From: Streptomyces viridochromogenes
GTDB lineage: Bacteria; Actinomycetota; Actinomycetes; Streptomycetales; Streptomycetaceae
Direction of reading: 5' to 3'
Length of the DNA stretch: 64,000 bases
Assembly: GCF_001270495.1 (NCBI RefSeq)
Contig: NZ_LGUR01000106.1
Coordinates: 146,731-210,730, forward strand
Below, piece after piece: positions 33,164 to 46,039 of the stretch (the stretch's first letter is position 1; each line of letters opens with the position of its first letter). The position numbers and the translations under genes were made by a program. Below the pieces are notes generated by a model. The model did no database searches and was not told the DNA's origin. It saw only the letters and a list, made by a program, of their open reading frames with translations.

Positions 33164-36100
33164 TTACGCCTCGAACACCTCACGCACCAGCTGCTCCTGC
33201 TCGGCCTGGTGGCGCTTGGCCGAACCCACCGCCGGGGACGAGCCGTGCGGACGGGAGATCCGGCGCAGGCGCTCGCCGTGCGGGACCTCGGCGCCGACCG
33301 CCAGGTCCAGGTGGTCGATCAGGTTGAGCGCGATGAACGGCCACGCACCCTGGTTCGCCGGCTCCTCCTGGGCCCACAGGTACTTCTCGGCGTTCGGGTA
33401 CTTGGCGATCTCGGCCTGGAGCTCGGCACCCGGCAGCGGGTACAGGCGCTCGATGCGGATGATCGCCGTGTCCGTGACGCCGCGCTTCTTCCGCTCGGCG
33501 TCCAGGTCGTAGTAGACCTTGCCGGCGCAGAAGACGACCTTCTTGACGGCGGCCGGGTCGACCGACGCGTCGCCGATGACCGGCTGGAACTGGCCCGTCG
33601 TGAACTCCTCCGCCTTCGAGGCAGCGGCCTTCAGGCGCAGCATCGACTTCGGGGTGAAGACGACCAGCGGCTTGTGGTGCGGGTTGTGCACCTGCCACCG
33701 CAGGAGGTGGAAGTAGTTCGACGGCAGGGTCGGCATGGCGACCGTCATGTTGTTCTGCGCGCACAGCTGGAGGAAACGCTCCGGGCGGGCGGACGAGTGG
33801 TCCGGGCCCTGGCCCTCGTAGCCGTGCGGCAGCAGCAGGACGACGCCGGAGGTCTGCGCCCACTTCTGCTCGGCCGACGAGATGAACTCGTCCACGACCG
33901 TCTGGGCGCCGTTGACGAAGTCGCCGAACTGGGCCTCCCACATCACCAGGGCGTCGGGACGCGCCAGCGAGTAGCCGTACTCGAAGCCCATCGCGGCGTA
34001 CTCGGAGAGGAGGGAGTTGTAGACGTTGTAACGCGCCTGGTCCTCGCCGAGGTACATCAGCGGCGTGAACTCCTCGCCCGTCTCGCGGTCGATCAGCACC
34101 GCGTGACGCTGGCCGAACGTACCGCGCTGCGAGTCCTGGCCCGCGAGGCGGATCGGCACGCCTTCCAGGAGGAGGGAGCCGACGGCGAGCGTCTCGCCCA
34201 TGCCCCAGTCGATGGTGCCGTCCTCGACCATGGACGCCCGGCGCTGGAGCTGCGGCAGCAGACGCGGGTGAACGGTGATGTGGTCGGGGATGTTGACCTG
34301 GGACTCGGCGATCCGCTTGACGACCTCCGAGGTGACCGCGGTGTTGACGGCCACCGGGAACTCGGCCTGCGGCTCCGCCGGCTCGGCCGCGGCCGGCTGC
34401 GAGATGGCCTCACGGACCTCCGTGAAGACCTTCTCCAACTGGCCCTGGTAGTCCTGCAGCGCCTGCTCGGCCTCTTCCAGGGTGATGTCGCCGCGACCGA
34501 TGAGGGACTCGGTGTACAGCTTGCGCACCGAGCGCTTGCGGTCGATCAGGTCGTACATCAGCGGCTGGGTGAAGGCCGGGTTGTCGGTCTCGTTGTGACC
34601 GCGGCGGCGGTAGCAGATGAGGTCGATCACGACGTCCTTGTTGAACGCCTGGCGGAACTCGAAGGCCAGACGGGCAACGCGGACGACCGCCTCGGGGTCG
34701 TCGCCGTTCACGTGGAAGATCGGCGCCTCGATCATGCGGGCCACGTCGGTGGCGTACATGGAGGAGCGCGACGACTCGGGAGCCGCCGTGAAGCCGACCT
34801 GGTTGTTGATGACGATGTGGACCGTGCCGCCGGTGCGGTAGCCGCGCAGCTGCGACATGTTCAAGGTCTCGGCCACCACGCCCTGGCCCGCGAAGGCCGC
34901 GTCGCCGTGGATCGCCACCGGCAGGACCGTGAAGTCCGTGCCGCCCTTGTTGATGATGTCCTGCTTGGCGCGGGCGACGCCCTCCAGGACCGGGTCCACC
35001 GCCTCCAGGTGCGAGGGGTTCGCGACCAGGGAGACCTTGATCTGCTCGCCGTCGAGACCGGTGAAGGTGCCCTCGGCGCCCAGGTGGTACTTCACGTCAC
35101 CGGAGCCGTGCATCGACTTCGGGTCGAGGTTGCCCTCGAACTCGCGGAAGATCTGGGCGTACGACTTGCCGACGATGTTGGCGAGGACGTTCAGGCGGCC
35201 GCGGTGGGCCATGCCGATGACGACCTCGTCCAGGCGGGACTCGGCGGCGCTGTCGATGACCGCGTCCAGCAGCGGGATGACGGACTCGCCGCCCTCCAGG
35301 GAGAAGCGCTTCTGGCCGACGTACTTCGTCTGCAGGAAGGTCTCGAAGGCCTCCGCCGCGTTCAGCCGGCGCAGGATGCGCAGCTGCTCCTCGCGCTCCG
35401 GCTTGGTGTGCGCGCGCTCGATGCGGTCCTGGATCCACCGGCGCTGCTTGGGGTCCTGGATGTGCATGAACTCGACGCCGGTGGTGCGGCAGTACGAGTC
35501 GCGCAGCACACCGAGGATGTCCCGCAGCTTCATCAGGGACTTGCCGGCGAAGCCGCCGACGGCGAACTCGCGCTCCAGGTCCCACAGGGTGAGGCCGTGC
35601 TCGGTGATGTCCAGGTCGGGGTGCTTGCGCTGCTGGTACTCCAGCGGGTCGGTGTCGGCCATGACGTGGCCGCGGACGCGGTAGGAGTGGATCAGCTCGA
35701 AGACACGGGCGGCCTTGGTGACGTCGTCGTCGTGCGAGGCGTCGATGTCCTTGAGCCAGCGGACCGGCTCGTAGGGGATGCGCAGCGCCTCGAAGATGTC
35801 GTCGTAGAAGCCGTTCTCGCCGAGGAGGAGGTTCGCGACGATCCGCAGGAACTCGCCGGAGGCGGCGCCCTGGATGACCCGGTGGTCGTAGGTCGACGTG
35901 AGCGTCATGACCTTCGAGATGCCGAGCTTGTTCAGGGTGTCCTGGGACGTGCCCTGGAACTCCGCCGGGTAGTCCATGGAGCCGACGCCCATGATCACCG
36001 ACTGGCCGGGCATCAGACGCGGCACGGAGTGGACGGTGCCGAGGCCGCCGGGGTTGGTCAGGGAGACCGTCACGCCGGTGAAGTCGTCCATGCCCAGCTT

Positions 36101-36964
36101 GCCGTCGCGGGCGCGGCGGACGATGTCCTCGTAGGCCTGCCAGAACTCGAAGAAGTTCAGGGTCTCGGCCTTCTTGATGCCCGCGACCACGAGCTGGCGG
36201 TCGCCGTTGGGCTTGACCAGGTCGATGGCGAGGCCGAAGTTGATGTGCTCCGGCTTGACCAGGGTCGGCTTGCCGTCCTTCTCCGCGAAGGAGTAGTTCA
36301 TCGACGGCATGGCCTTGATGGCCTGCACCATCGCGTAGCCGATCAGGTGCGTGAAGGAGATCTTCCCGCCCCGGGCGCGCTTCAGGTGGTTGTTGATGAC
36401 GATGCGGTTGTCGAAGAGCAGCTTCACCGGGACCGCGCGCACGGACGTGGCCGTGGGCACCTCCAGCGAGGCGTTCATGTTCTTCGCGACCGCGGCGGCG
36501 GGGCCGCGCAGCGTCACCAGCTCGGGACCGTCGGCGGTCGCGGTGGCGGGCTCGGCCTTCTTCGGCTGAGCGGGCTTCGCGGCCGGCGCGGGCGCGGCGG
36601 GCTTCGCCGCGGCCGGAGCCGGAGCGGCCGGAGCCGCGGGCGCGGCGGCCGCGGGCTTCGGAGCCGCCGGGGCCGGCGCGGGGACCGACGGGGTGGCCGG
36701 AGCGGCCGGTGCGGCCGGAGCAGTGGTGGTGGTCCCCGCGGCCCCCGCGGCCGCGGTACCCGCCGGAGCCGAGGCGGCGGGCGCTCCCGGCTTGTAGTCG
36801 GCGAAGAAGTCCCACCAGGCTCGGTCTACCGAATTGGGGTCCTGGAGGTACTGCTGATAGATCTCGTCGACGAGCCACTCGTTCGGACCGAACGCGGCAG
36901 CGGGGTTCTTGCCCGCTTGGTCGTCGGTCGAGATGCTCGAGTTACTGGGGGACTGTGGCGACAC
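33164..36964 (-). CDS. kgd: Multifunctional 2-oxoglutarate metabolism enzyme (E2-E1 fusion)
   Basis: The 1266-residue actinobacterial enzyme fuses a short N-terminal E1 segment ([30 protein letters not shown]), an Ala/Pro-rich linker (about 47-140), a lipoyl-less E2 acyltransferase core ending in [14 protein letters not shown], and the thiamine diphosphate E1 ([23 protein letters not shown]). It supports 2-oxoglutarate dehydrogenase, decarboxylase and carboligase activities in the TCA cycle. GTG at 36964 ([10 protein letters not shown]) is chosen as start; the frame stays open upstream but is not conserved-looking. In related bacteria GarA/OdhI-type regulators bind this protein. Confidence 0.96.
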   Translation of the reverse strand: MSPQSPSNSSISTDDQAGKNPAAAFGPNEWLVDEIYQQYLQDPNSVDRAWWDFFADYKPGAPAASAPAGTAAAGAAGTTTTAPAAPAAPATPSVPAPAPAAPKPAAAAPAAPAAPAPAAAKPAAPAPAAKPAQPKKAEPATATADGPELVTLRGPAAAVAKNMNASLEVPTATSVRAVPVKLLFDNRIVINNHLKRARGGKISFTHLIGYAMVQAIKAMPSMNYSFAEKDGKPTLVKPEHINFGLAIDLVKPNGDRQLVVAGIKKAETLNFFEFWQAYEDIVRRARDGKLGMDDFTGVTVSLTNPGGLGTVHSVPRLMPGQSVIMGVGSMDYPAEFQGTSQDTLNKLGISKVMTLTSTYDHRVIQGAASGEFLRIVANLLLGENGFYDDIFEALRIPYEPVRWLKDIDASHDDDVTKAARVFELIHSYRVRGHVMADTDPLEYQQRKHPDLDITEHGLTLWDLEREFAVGGFAGKSLMKLRDILGVLRDSYCRTTGVEFMHIQDPKQRRWIQDRIERAHTKPEREEQLRILRRLNAAEAFETFLQTKYVGQKRFSLEGGESVIPLLDAVIDSAAESRLDEVVIGMAHRGRLNVLANIVGKSYAQIFREFEGNLDPKSMHGSGDVKYHLGAEGTFTGLDGEQIKVSLVANPSHLEAVDPVLEGVARAKQDIINKGGTDFTVLPVAIHGDAAFAGQGVVAETLNMSQLRGYRTGGTVHIVINNQVGFTAAPESSRSSMYATDVARMIEAPIFHVNGDDPEAVVRVARLAFEFRQAFNKDVVIDLICYRRRGHNETDNPAFTQPLMYDLIDRKRSVRKLYTESLIGRGDITLEEAEQALQDYQGQLEKVFTEVREAISQPAAAEPAEPQAEFPVAVNTAVTSEVVKRIAESQVNIPDHITVHPRLLPQLQRRASMVEDGTIDWGMGETLAVGSLLLEGVPIRLAGQDSQRGTFGQRHAVLIDRETGEEFTPLMYLGEDQARYNVYNSLLSEYAAMGFEYGYSLARPDALVMWEAQFGDFVNGAQTVVDEFISSAEQKWAQTSGVVLLLPHGYEGQGPDHSSARPERFLQLCAQNNMTVAMPTLPSNYFHLLRWQVHNPHHKPLVVFTPKSMLRLKAAASKAEEFTTGQFQPVIGDASVDPAAVKKVVFCAGKVYYDLDAERKKRGVTDTAIIRIERLYPLPGAELQAEIAKYPNAEKYLWAQEEPANQGAWPFIALNLIDHLDLAVGAEVPHGERLRRISRPHGSSPAVGSAKRHQAEQEQLVREVFEA

Positions 36965-37245
36965 GGCGGCAACCGCCCTCTTCCGCTTCACAAGGTGATG
37001 GACAGCGGGAATTAAGGCTACGCCCCCATGGCCGGGAAGGTCAGGCTGAGCAAGGTCATCGTCGCGTAAGTCACATCGGAAAGCGTGTTTCGGGCCTGGA
37101 AATGGCGGGAAACAAGCGTGGTTCCGCTTCATCTGGGAAGGCCCGACCGGCGCCCGGCGCGCCGACGGCGCGGGGCTCTACCTGATCACACGTGTCCGTC
37201 AGCCAGGACAGACGTGGATCTTGGTGCTCCGCTTCGAACTTTACG

Positions 37246-38349
37246 TCAACTTGGTACGGATGGCTGCCCTGGGAGTGTGACAAGAATCCGGCAACCCCGC
37301 TCGGATTCGGCCACTCCGATCCGGCCGCCGTGCAGATCGACGGCCCAGCGCGCGATCGCCAGCCCCAGCCCCGTACCGCCGTCGCTGCCCGGTCCGTGCG
37401 GCCGGCTCACGGCGCCCCGGTTGAACCGCTCGAAGACCCGGTGCCAGTCCGACCGCGGAATGCCCGGCCCCTCGTCCAGGACCTCCAGCACCAGCGACTC
37501 CGGGTGAGCGCCACGCCGCGCCTTGACCGTCACGCGGCCGTGCGGCGGGCTGTGCTTGATCGCGTTGTCGATGAGGTTGGCGACGACCTGGTGGATGCGC
37601 TCGGGGTCGGCGTGCGCGGTCAGCTCCGGCGGGGAGACGTCGAGGTGCAGATGGACGTCCGTACGGGTGTGGCTGCCGGAGCCCGAGGCCATGCCACCGC
37701 GCGCGGTGGAGACCATGTTGGCCTCCTTCAGCACCCCGGACAGGTACGGCCACACCTCGAAGCGCCGCAGCCGCAGCGGTACGACGCCGTTGTCCAGCCG
37801 GGACAGGTCGAGGAGGGTCTCCACGAGCCGGCCGAGGCGCTCGGTCTGCTTCAGTGCCGTGCGCATCGTCTCGGGGTCGGCCTCGGCGATGCCGTCGACG
37901 ACGTTCTCCAGGACCGCCCGCAGGCCCGCGATCGGCGTGCGCAGCTCGTGCGAGACGTTCGCCACCAGCTCTTTGCGCTGCTGGTCCTGGGCCTCCAGCT
38001 CGTCGGCCATGAGGTTGATCGTCCCGGCCAGGTCGCCCAGCTCGTCGCGGCGGTTGTCGCGCACCCGGCGCGTGTAGTCGCCGTGGGAGATGGAGCGGGC
38101 CACCGCGTTCATCTCGTCCAGTGGCGCGGTGAGCGAATGGGCGACGAACTGCGTAATGAGCAGTGTGGCGATCATCGAGAAGACCGTGATGAAGCGCAGC
38201 TCCGTCTGGGTGCGCACGGCGATCATCGACAGGCCGGTGGTGATCAGCACCGCGATGATGACCAGCGCGCCCAGCTTGGTCTTGATCGAGAACGGACTCA
38301 GGCCGCCCCAGGGCTCCCCGGGGCCTCTCCGCGCCGGCCCGTCGCTCAT
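37246..38349 (-). CDS. Two-component sensor histidine kinase
   Basis: The 367-residue kinase has two membrane helices near its N-terminus (about 27-70) with little extracytoplasmic sequence between them, a HAMP domain (LTAPLDEMNAVARSISHGDY), the HisKA box VSHELRTPIAGL, and a HATPase domain (NLIDNAIKHSPP, DEGPGIP, GTGLGLAIARW). The short outside loop suggests it senses a signal in or near the membrane. The ATG overlaps the response regulator stop by 4 bp. Confidence 0.93.
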   Translation of the reverse strand: MSDGPARRGPGEPWGGLSPFSIKTKLGALVIIAVLITTGLSMIAVRTQTELRFITVFSMIATLLITQFVAHSLTAPLDEMNAVARSISHGDYTRRVRDNRRDELGDLAGTINLMADELEAQDQQRKELVANVSHELRTPIAGLRAVLENVVDGIAEADPETMRTALKQTERLGRLVETLLDLSRLDNGVVPLRLRRFEVWPYLSGVLKEANMVSTARGGMASGSGSHTRTDVHLHLDVSPPELTAHADPERIHQVVANLIDNAIKHSPPHGRVTVKARRGAHPESLVLEVLDEGPGIPRSDWHRVFERFNRGAVSRPHGPGSDGGTGLGLAIARWAVDLHGGRIGVAESERGCRILVTLPGQPSVPS

Positions 38350-39083
38350 GGCGTCGGGGTCTCCAGGGCGTAGCCCACGCCGTGCACCGTGCGGATCCGC
38401 TCGGCGCCGATCTTCCGGCGCAGCGCCTTGATGTGGCTGTCGACGGTCCGGGTGCCGGAGGCGTCGGCCCAGTCCCACACCTCGGCGAGGAGCTGCTCAC
38501 GCGAGAGCACCGCGCGCGGGGTGTTCGCCAGGCACACCAGGAGGTCGAACTCGGTGGGGGTGAGGTGAACGTCCTCACTGCGCACCCGCACCCGCCGCTG
38601 CGCGTGGTCGATCTCCAGCTCGCCGAGGCGCAGGATGCCCGACCTCGGAGTCGTGGCGGCCAGCGCGGCCCGCTCGACGCGGCGCAGCAGGACGTGCACG
38701 CGCGCCGCCAGCTCCCGCATCGAGAACGGCTTGGTCATGTAGTCGTCGGCGCCGACCCCGAGCCCGACCAGCATGTCGGTCTCGTCGTCGCGCGCGGTCA
38801 GCATCAGCACCGGTACCGGCCGCTGGGCCTGCACCCGGCGGCATACCTCCAGGCCGTCGAAGCCCGGCAGCATGATGTCGAGGATCAGCAGGTCGGGCTG
38901 CCAGGCTTCCGCCGTGTCGACCGCCGCCGGACCGTCGCCCGCGGTCTGCACGAGGAAGCCCTCGGCGCGCAGACGGGCCGCGATGGCGTCCACGATGGTC
39001 GGATCGTCCTCGACCACGAGGACCCGGCGCTGTGCACCAGGGGTCGCCGCCGTGCCGTTGTGGGAGGTGTGTGTCTGCTCCAT
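38346..39083 (-). CDS. OmpR-type response regulator
   Basis: The 245-residue protein has an N-terminal receiver (VLVVEDDPTI, phospho-acceptor in LLILDIMLPG) and a C-terminal winged helix (LTPTEFDLLVCLANTPRAVLSREQLL, RTVDSHIKALRRKIG). It is the partner of the downstream kinase, which begins within its stop codon. The start at 39083 (MEQTHTSHNG) is preferred over an ATG 12 bases upstream because GGGGCGGG precedes it. Confidence 0.94.
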   Translation of the reverse strand: MEQTHTSHNGTAATPGAQRRVLVVEDDPTIVDAIAARLRAEGFLVQTAGDGPAAVDTAEAWQPDLLILDIMLPGFDGLEVCRRVQAQRPVPVLMLTARDDETDMLVGLGVGADDYMTKPFSMRELAARVHVLLRRVERAALAATTPRSGILRLGELEIDHAQRRVRVRSEDVHLTPTEFDLLVCLANTPRAVLSREQLLAEVWDWADASGTRTVDSHIKALRRKIGAERIRTVHGVGYALETPTP

Positions 39084-39216
39084 CGCCCGCCCCAAAGTTG
39101 CTTTCCGGAATCCGTGGGGGTGATCCCGCTAACTGGCTGTGCCTGCGCATGCTTGCGATTGACGCTTGAATGATCCGCGTCAGGTGAGCAGAGTACGGGG
39201 AGTCACCGTGCCACGG

Positions 39217-39894
39217 CTATCCAGGTCGTACGGCGAGGTGTACGACGTCCGGAACGCCCCGGGCAACGGGGATCTCTTCGGTACGCACCTGTTGGAATCC
39301 GGCATTACACAAGGTTTCTTCGAATTCCGGAGACGGCTGGGCGGACCATACGGCAAGCACCCCACCGGGCCTCAACACCCTTGCGCAGCCCGCCAGTCCG
39401 GCCGGTGAGTACAGGCTGTCGTTGCCCTCGGTGACCGTCCAGCCGGGGCCGTTGTCGATGTCGAGGCACAGGGCGTCATACGTGGCGGATGTCTCATGTA
39501 CGTACGCCACCAGATCCGTTTCCAGAATCTCGGTGCGCGGATCGGCGAGGGCCGAGGCGGAGAAGTCGGACAACGGGCCGTCGAGATGCCAGTCGATAAT
39601 CGCGCGTTCACGCTCCACGACGGCGATCCGTCCCGGGCGCGGATCGGCGGCGGCGTGTGCGAGCGAGAACCCGACGCCGAGCCCGCCGATCAGCACCTTC
39701 GGCGCAGGCCGCCCGTCCAGCGCGCCGAGCGCCGCGTCGACCAGCAGCCGCTCCGAGCGCCCGTCGGAGGTGTCCATCAGGAAGCAGCCGTTCGCGATGA
39801 TCTGGAGCAGCTCTCCGTGCCGCCGCAGCACGATCTCGCCGTGCGGGCCCTCACGACGGTCCAGGACTTCGGGGATGTCGTACGAAGTGGGCAT
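39217..39894 (-). CDS. Spermidine synthase-like (polyamine aminopropyltransferase-fold) protein
   Basis: The 225-residue protein has a Rossmann fold with KVLIGGLGVGFSLAHAA (SAM-type binding loop), IAVVERERAIIDWH and DALCLDIDNGPGW. It resembles the short spermidine synthase-like proteins common in actinomycetes, which often lack full polyamine synthase residues, so the activity is uncertain. It is monocistronic. Confidence 0.8.
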   Translation of the reverse strand: MPTSYDIPEVLDRREGPHGEIVLRRHGELLQIIANGCFLMDTSDGRSERLLVDAALGALDGRPAPKVLIGGLGVGFSLAHAAADPRPGRIAVVERERAIIDWHLDGPLSDFSASALADPRTEILETDLVAYVHETSATYDALCLDIDNGPGWTVTEGNDSLYSPAGLAGCARVLRPGGVLAVWSAQPSPEFEETLCNAGFQQVRTEEIPVARGVPDVVHLAVRPG

Positions 39895-40070
39895 CCGGCC
39901 ATCCTGGCAGGTCCGGGCCGGGGCGGCCGAGGGATTTACGCCAGACGAAACCCTGTGAAGACGCGAGAAGTTCTTGAGAGGTTGCTGAGAATCGGCTCCA
40001 GTGTGGCGCTCATCACAGACGCGGCGGGGTGGCGGTCCGAGGGTGGGGGAAACGGAAGGAGCGCCTCACC

Positions 40071-40895
40071 TTGGAACGGACCGCGGTCGGTGGTGTGAAG
40101 GGCTCGACTCCGGCGCCCGAGGTGGCCGAGCTGCTGGACGGGATGCCGCGGCAGCGCGGACCGCTGGGCGCCGCCACGGTGCTCGCGCCGCGGCCCTTGC
40201 CCCCGGTCCTCACCGAGGCCGCGACGAGCCGGGCCGCCGCGTCCGGAACCCGTGCCTTCCGTCCCTGGCGCCTGCTCCCCACCCCCACCGGTACGCCGTT
40301 CACCTTCGGCTACGCCGCCGTACTGGTCGTCACCTCGCTCATCACCACGTACGCGGACCCCGACCTCGTCCACGCCCTGCACCAGGGCTCCAGCACCGAT
40401 GTCGCGCACCTCGTGCGGACGCCCGTGCTGGTGCTGCTCGCCAGCGCGTTGTGGGTCGCGGGCGAATTCCTGGGGTCGTACACGCTCGGCTTCCTGCTCG
40501 TGCTCACCGCCCTCGAGCGGCGGATCGGCGGCGCGCGCACGGCCGTTGTCTTCCTGGGCGGACACGTCCTGGCCACCCTCGCGACCGAGGTCCCGGTGGG
40601 TCTCGCGGTGCTGGTCGGACACCTCCCCGACAGTTCCCTGCACCGCCTCGACTACGGCATCAGCTTCGGCGTCGCCGCCGGTACCGGTGCGCTGGCCGGG
40701 CTGCTGCGGCCGTGGCTGCGGTGGCCGTTGCTGGTCCTGTTCGGCGGGATGCTGGTCGTGGACCTGCTGAACTTCGCGGACCCGCTGACCAATTGGGGGC
40801 ATCTGATCTCCCTGGTCATCGGGATCGCGATGTGGCCGCTGGTACGGCGGTGGCGCGCCGCGCACACGCGGCAGGGCTCAGTCGGCCCGGGGTGA
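40071..40895 (+). CDS. Rhomboid-like membrane protein
   Basis: The 274-residue protein has about six membrane helices after a 75-residue cytoplasmic start. A Ser in DYGISFGVAAGTGAL and a His in NWGHLISLVIG occupy places expected of the rhomboid Ser-His dyad, though the usual GxSG motif is altered to GISFG. It may be an intramembrane protease or an inactive relative. The TTG at 40071 is chosen because GGAAGGAG lies 9 bases before; a GTG at 40029 is an alternative. Its 3' end overlaps the convergent GNAT gene by 18 bp. Confidence 0.72.
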   Translation: MERTAVGGVKGSTPAPEVAELLDGMPRQRGPLGAATVLAPRPLPPVLTEAATSRAAASGTRAFRPWRLLPTPTGTPFTFGYAAVLVVTSLITTYADPDLVHALHQGSSTDVAHLVRTPVLVLLASALWVAGEFLGSYTLGFLLVLTALERRIGGARTAVVFLGGHVLATLATEVPVGLAVLVGHLPDSSLHRLDYGISFGVAAGTGALAGLLRPWLRWPLLVLFGGMLVVDLLNFADPLTNWGHLISLVIGIAMWPLVRRWRAAHTRQGSVGPG

Positions 40896-41684
40896 CCACA
40901 CGTACGGGGTGGTCGTCGTCACCGCCTCGAAGCCCAGCCGCCGCAGGATGGGCGCGCTGTCGTCGGACGCGTCGACGTGGAGGTAGGTGACGCCGCGGGC
41001 TGTGGCGAGGGCGGCGCGGGTGGCGACCAGCGCGCGATAGATGCCACGGCCCCGCCATTCGGCCAGAGTTGACCCGCCCCACAGGCTCGCGAACGCGGTC
41101 CCCGCCCGGAACACCAGCCACGCGGCCGAGACGACCTCGCCGTCCGCCTCGGCGACATGGACGGAGATCTCGTCCGGGGCCGAGGCGACCCGGCCGATCA
41201 GGTCGTCGGCGAGCCAACTCCAGTCCTGGCCCCACACGACCGACTCCATCGCGGCGATCCGGCGCATGTCCGCGTCCGCCGTGACGCGGCGCAGCGTCAC
41301 GCCCTCGGGAAGGAGCGGCTGCCGTACGGCCATGTCGGCGGCGCGTCCGACCAGGACCGTCTCCCGGTCCTCGGGCACGAAGCCCGCCTCGCGCAGCCGG
41401 TCGGTGAGGTCGGCCGGGTCGTCGTGGGAGCGGGTCTTCCACTCCACCGCCTCGCCGCGCGCCGCGAAGAAGTCGCGCTGCCGCGCGATGAGCCGGTCCA
41501 GCTCGGCGCCGCGCACACCGAGGGAGCGCGGGCCGCTGACGAGGCCCCGGAACCCGCCGACGATCCGCAGCAGCGGGCCGTCCTTTTCGTACGTCACGCC
41601 GGCGGGCGGAGTCGGGGGCGCGCCGCGCATCTGGTCGTCGTAGGCCGCGAGGAGGCTCTCTGTCTCTGTCTCGGTCTCTGTCAC
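40878..41684 (-). CDS. GNAT-family N-acetyltransferase
   Basis: The 268-residue protein has a C-terminal GNAT domain (about 130-260), with VSAAWLVFRAG, the acetyl-CoA loop GGSTLAEWRGRGIYRALV and YLHVDASDDSAPILRRLGFE. The first 20 residues include a TETETETES repeat encoded by a short hexamer repeat, a possible slippage site. No substrate can be predicted. Confidence 0.88.
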   Translation of the reverse strand: MTETETETESLLAAYDDQMRGAPPTPPAGVTYEKDGPLLRIVGGFRGLVSGPRSLGVRGAELDRLIARQRDFFAARGEAVEWKTRSHDDPADLTDRLREAGFVPEDRETVLVGRAADMAVRQPLLPEGVTLRRVTADADMRRIAAMESVVWGQDWSWLADDLIGRVASAPDEISVHVAEADGEVVSAAWLVFRAGTAFASLWGGSTLAEWRGRGIYRALVATRAALATARGVTYLHVDASDDSAPILRRLGFEAVTTTTPYVWSPRAD

Positions 41685-41762
41685 GGGGAGACGGTGCGGG
41701 AAGGATCGGGGCCCGGCAACCGTTTATTCACGAAAGGCGAGGTCACCGTGTGTGCGGCAGCT

Positions 41763-41779
41763 GATCGCTCACAGCGAAC
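41763..41779 (+). promoter_or_regulatory. Candidate ClgR box upstream of lon
   Basis: The sequence GATCGCTCACAGCGAAC, an inverted repeat CGCT-N3-AGCG, lies about 75 bp upstream of the lon ATG. In Streptomyces the regulator ClgR activates lon and clp genes through GTTCGC/GCGAAC-like sites, and this matches one half perfectly. Confidence 0.5.
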
Positions 41780-41853
41780 GAGGCCCCGGGAACATTCGGG
41801 CTCCCCCGTGCATTGAGTCGGCATAACTCAACTTGACTGCCTAAGGGGAGATC

Positions 41854-44268
<2,415 letters not shown>

Positions 44269-44312
44269 CGACGTGGTCCTCAGCGGGCTCCGCCCACGGG
44301 GTCCGGAGGGGC

Positions 44313-44346
44313 AAGGCCCGGGTCCCGTGAGGGAGGCCCGGGCCTT
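44313..44346. terminator. Terminator between lon and the lysozyme gene
   Basis: A perfect 10-bp stem (44313-44322 with 44337-44346) bounded by AA and TT. It can act for both convergent genes. Confidence 0.8.
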
Positions 44347-44353
44347 CGCCGCA

Positions 44354-45202
44354 TCAGCCGTTGGCGAGCGCCACGACCCTGTCGAGCGCCCCGTTGAAGC
44401 GGTTGTGGTCGCCGACGGTCGGGCCGGAGGAGGTGTACTGCCAGGCGGTGTAGTAACTCCAGCCCGCCGGTAGCTCGCCCACGGCCGAGGCGTACCGGGC
44501 GATCCACAGCGGGTTGGCGGAGGCGAAGCCGCTGTGGTTGCCCGTGCACTGCTTCCACCAGCTGGTGGCCGTGTAGATGACGGCGTCGCGGCCGGTACGG
44601 GCCTTGTACCGGGTCAGGAAGTCGCGGATCCAGGTGACCATCGCACTCGGCGTCTTGCCGTAACAGGCGTCCCCGTACGGGTTCCACTCGATGTCGAGGG
44701 CGCCCGGCAGGGTCTTGCCGTCGCGGGACCAGCCGCCGCCGTGGTCGACGAAGTAGTCGGCCTGGGTTGCGCCATTGGTGGTGTCCGGGGTGGCGAAGTG
44801 GTAGGCGCCGCGGATCATGCCGGCGTCGTAGGAGCCGTTGTACTGCTGGGTGAAGTAGGGGTTGGTGTAGTAGGTCCCCTCGGTGGCCTTCACGTAGGCC
44901 CACTTCACTCCGCTGTCCCACAGGGTCGGCCAGGCGACGTCCCCCTGGTGGCTGGAGACGTCGACGCCTTCCGTCTCGGCGGCCAGGTCGGCGTCGGGGA
45001 CGCCGTCCGTGCCGTCATGGGCCAGGACGCCCATGCCCATGTGGGCGGAGCCCCGGGGCGGGGTTTCGCCGACCGGCGGGGGGTCGTCGGCGAAGGCGGG
45101 GGAGGGGTGGGTGGCGAGCAGGAGAGAGAGGACGGCGGTGAGCAGGAGCCCGGCGAGGTGCGGGCGCCGGGGGCGGGGCGGTTCGGATCTGTGCACGGGC
45201 AT
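44354..45202 (-). CDS. Secreted GH25 lysozyme (N-acetylmuramidase)
   Basis: The 282-residue protein has an N-terminal signal peptide (HLAGLLLTAVLSLLLATHPSPAFA) and a GH25 catalytic domain from about residue 78: GVDVSSHQGDVAWPTL, KWAYVKATEGTYYTN, IRGAYHFATPDTTNGATQADYF and the catalytic ALDIEWNPYG. It hydrolyses the beta-1,4 link in peptidoglycan, with similarity to cellosyl-type Streptomyces enzymes. The ATG at 45202 follows GGAGGC. Confidence 0.93.
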   Translation of the reverse strand: MPVHRSEPPRPRRPHLAGLLLTAVLSLLLATHPSPAFADDPPPVGETPPRGSAHMGMGVLAHDGTDGVPDADLAAETEGVDVSSHQGDVAWPTLWDSGVKWAYVKATEGTYYTNPYFTQQYNGSYDAGMIRGAYHFATPDTTNGATQADYFVDHGGGWSRDGKTLPGALDIEWNPYGDACYGKTPSAMVTWIRDFLTRYKARTGRDAVIYTATSWWKQCTGNHSGFASANPLWIARYASAVGELPAGWSYYTAWQYTSSGPTVGDHNRFNGALDRVVALANG

Positions 45203-45441
45203 AGCGTGCCTCCGCGGGCTCGGTGACGCTCGTTGGGGAAACGCGCGCCGCGACAGCCGTAGTGATGGCGTGGGCATGCCACAGGCGCGTCCGGTCACAG
45301 AACCTAGGCACACAGAAGGGCAGGTGGAAGGGGGTCCGGAGGCTGCCGTTGGTCTGAGCCTGCGAAATACTGACGGAGCTGCGGCAATGACGGCGGTCGG
45401 CGGAAACTTTCCGGACCGGGAAATTCGAGGCAGGGGCTGAC

Positions 45442-45954
45442 GTGCGGGAAGACGGAAACGGGGACGGACGGGGAGTCGGGTCCGGGGGTGCCCCCTCCGA
45501 GGGAGCGTCAGGTGGCGGACTGGGCCGGCCCGAGTTCCTCGATCTGGAGCGCGAGTTGACGGTCCTGTTCCGGCGCGCCCGGGCCAAGCAGGGCGAGATG
45601 GCCCGCCAGGTCCATCCGGACCTGGAGTCGGCGGCGTACGGCCTGCTGGTCCGCCTGGATGAGTCCACGCGGCTGCGGGCCACCGAACTCGCGGCCTACA
45701 TCGGCGTCGGCAAGGCCACGATGTCCCGCCAGCTGCGCGCCCTGGAGGATCTGGGCCTGGTCGCCCGCGAGCCCGACCCCGCCGACGGACGGGCGTGGCT
45801 GGTGCACCTCACGGAGGAGGGACGGGGCCGGGTCGCCAAGGTGCGCGAGGCGCGGCGGGCGCGCTATGTCGAGCAGCTCTCCCACTGGGACCCGCGCGAG
45901 GTCGCGGAGCTGGCCCGGCTGCTGAACCAGCTGAACCGCGGGATGGAGAAGTAG
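45442..45954 (+). CDS. MarR-family transcriptional regulator
   Basis: The 170-residue regulator has a disordered Gly-rich N-terminus (to about 28) and a winged helix (LRATELAAYIGVGKATMSRQLRALEDLGLVAREPDPADGRAWLVHLTEEG). The GTG at 45442 is the only start after a run of unlikely sequence. It is divergent from the lysozyme gene, a possible target. Confidence 0.88.
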   Translation: MREDGNGDGRGVGSGGAPSEGASGGGLGRPEFLDLERELTVLFRRARAKQGEMARQVHPDLESAAYGLLVRLDESTRLRATELAAYIGVGKATMSRQLRALEDLGLVAREPDPADGRAWLVHLTEEGRGRVAKVREARRARYVEQLSHWDPREVAELARLLNQLNRGMEK

Positions 45955-46039
45955 GGAGAAGCCGAAGGCGCAGGTCCGCGGAGCGCCCGGAGCGTGGGGG
46001 CGACCGCGCCGCGCCGGTCGTCGTCCGCGACCCCGCCGC

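Noticed and set aside
33209..37015. 1268-codon open frame on the plus strand opposite kgd
   Set aside because: It is a mirror of kgd codon bias, has no domain features, and the minus strand encodes an obvious conserved enzyme.
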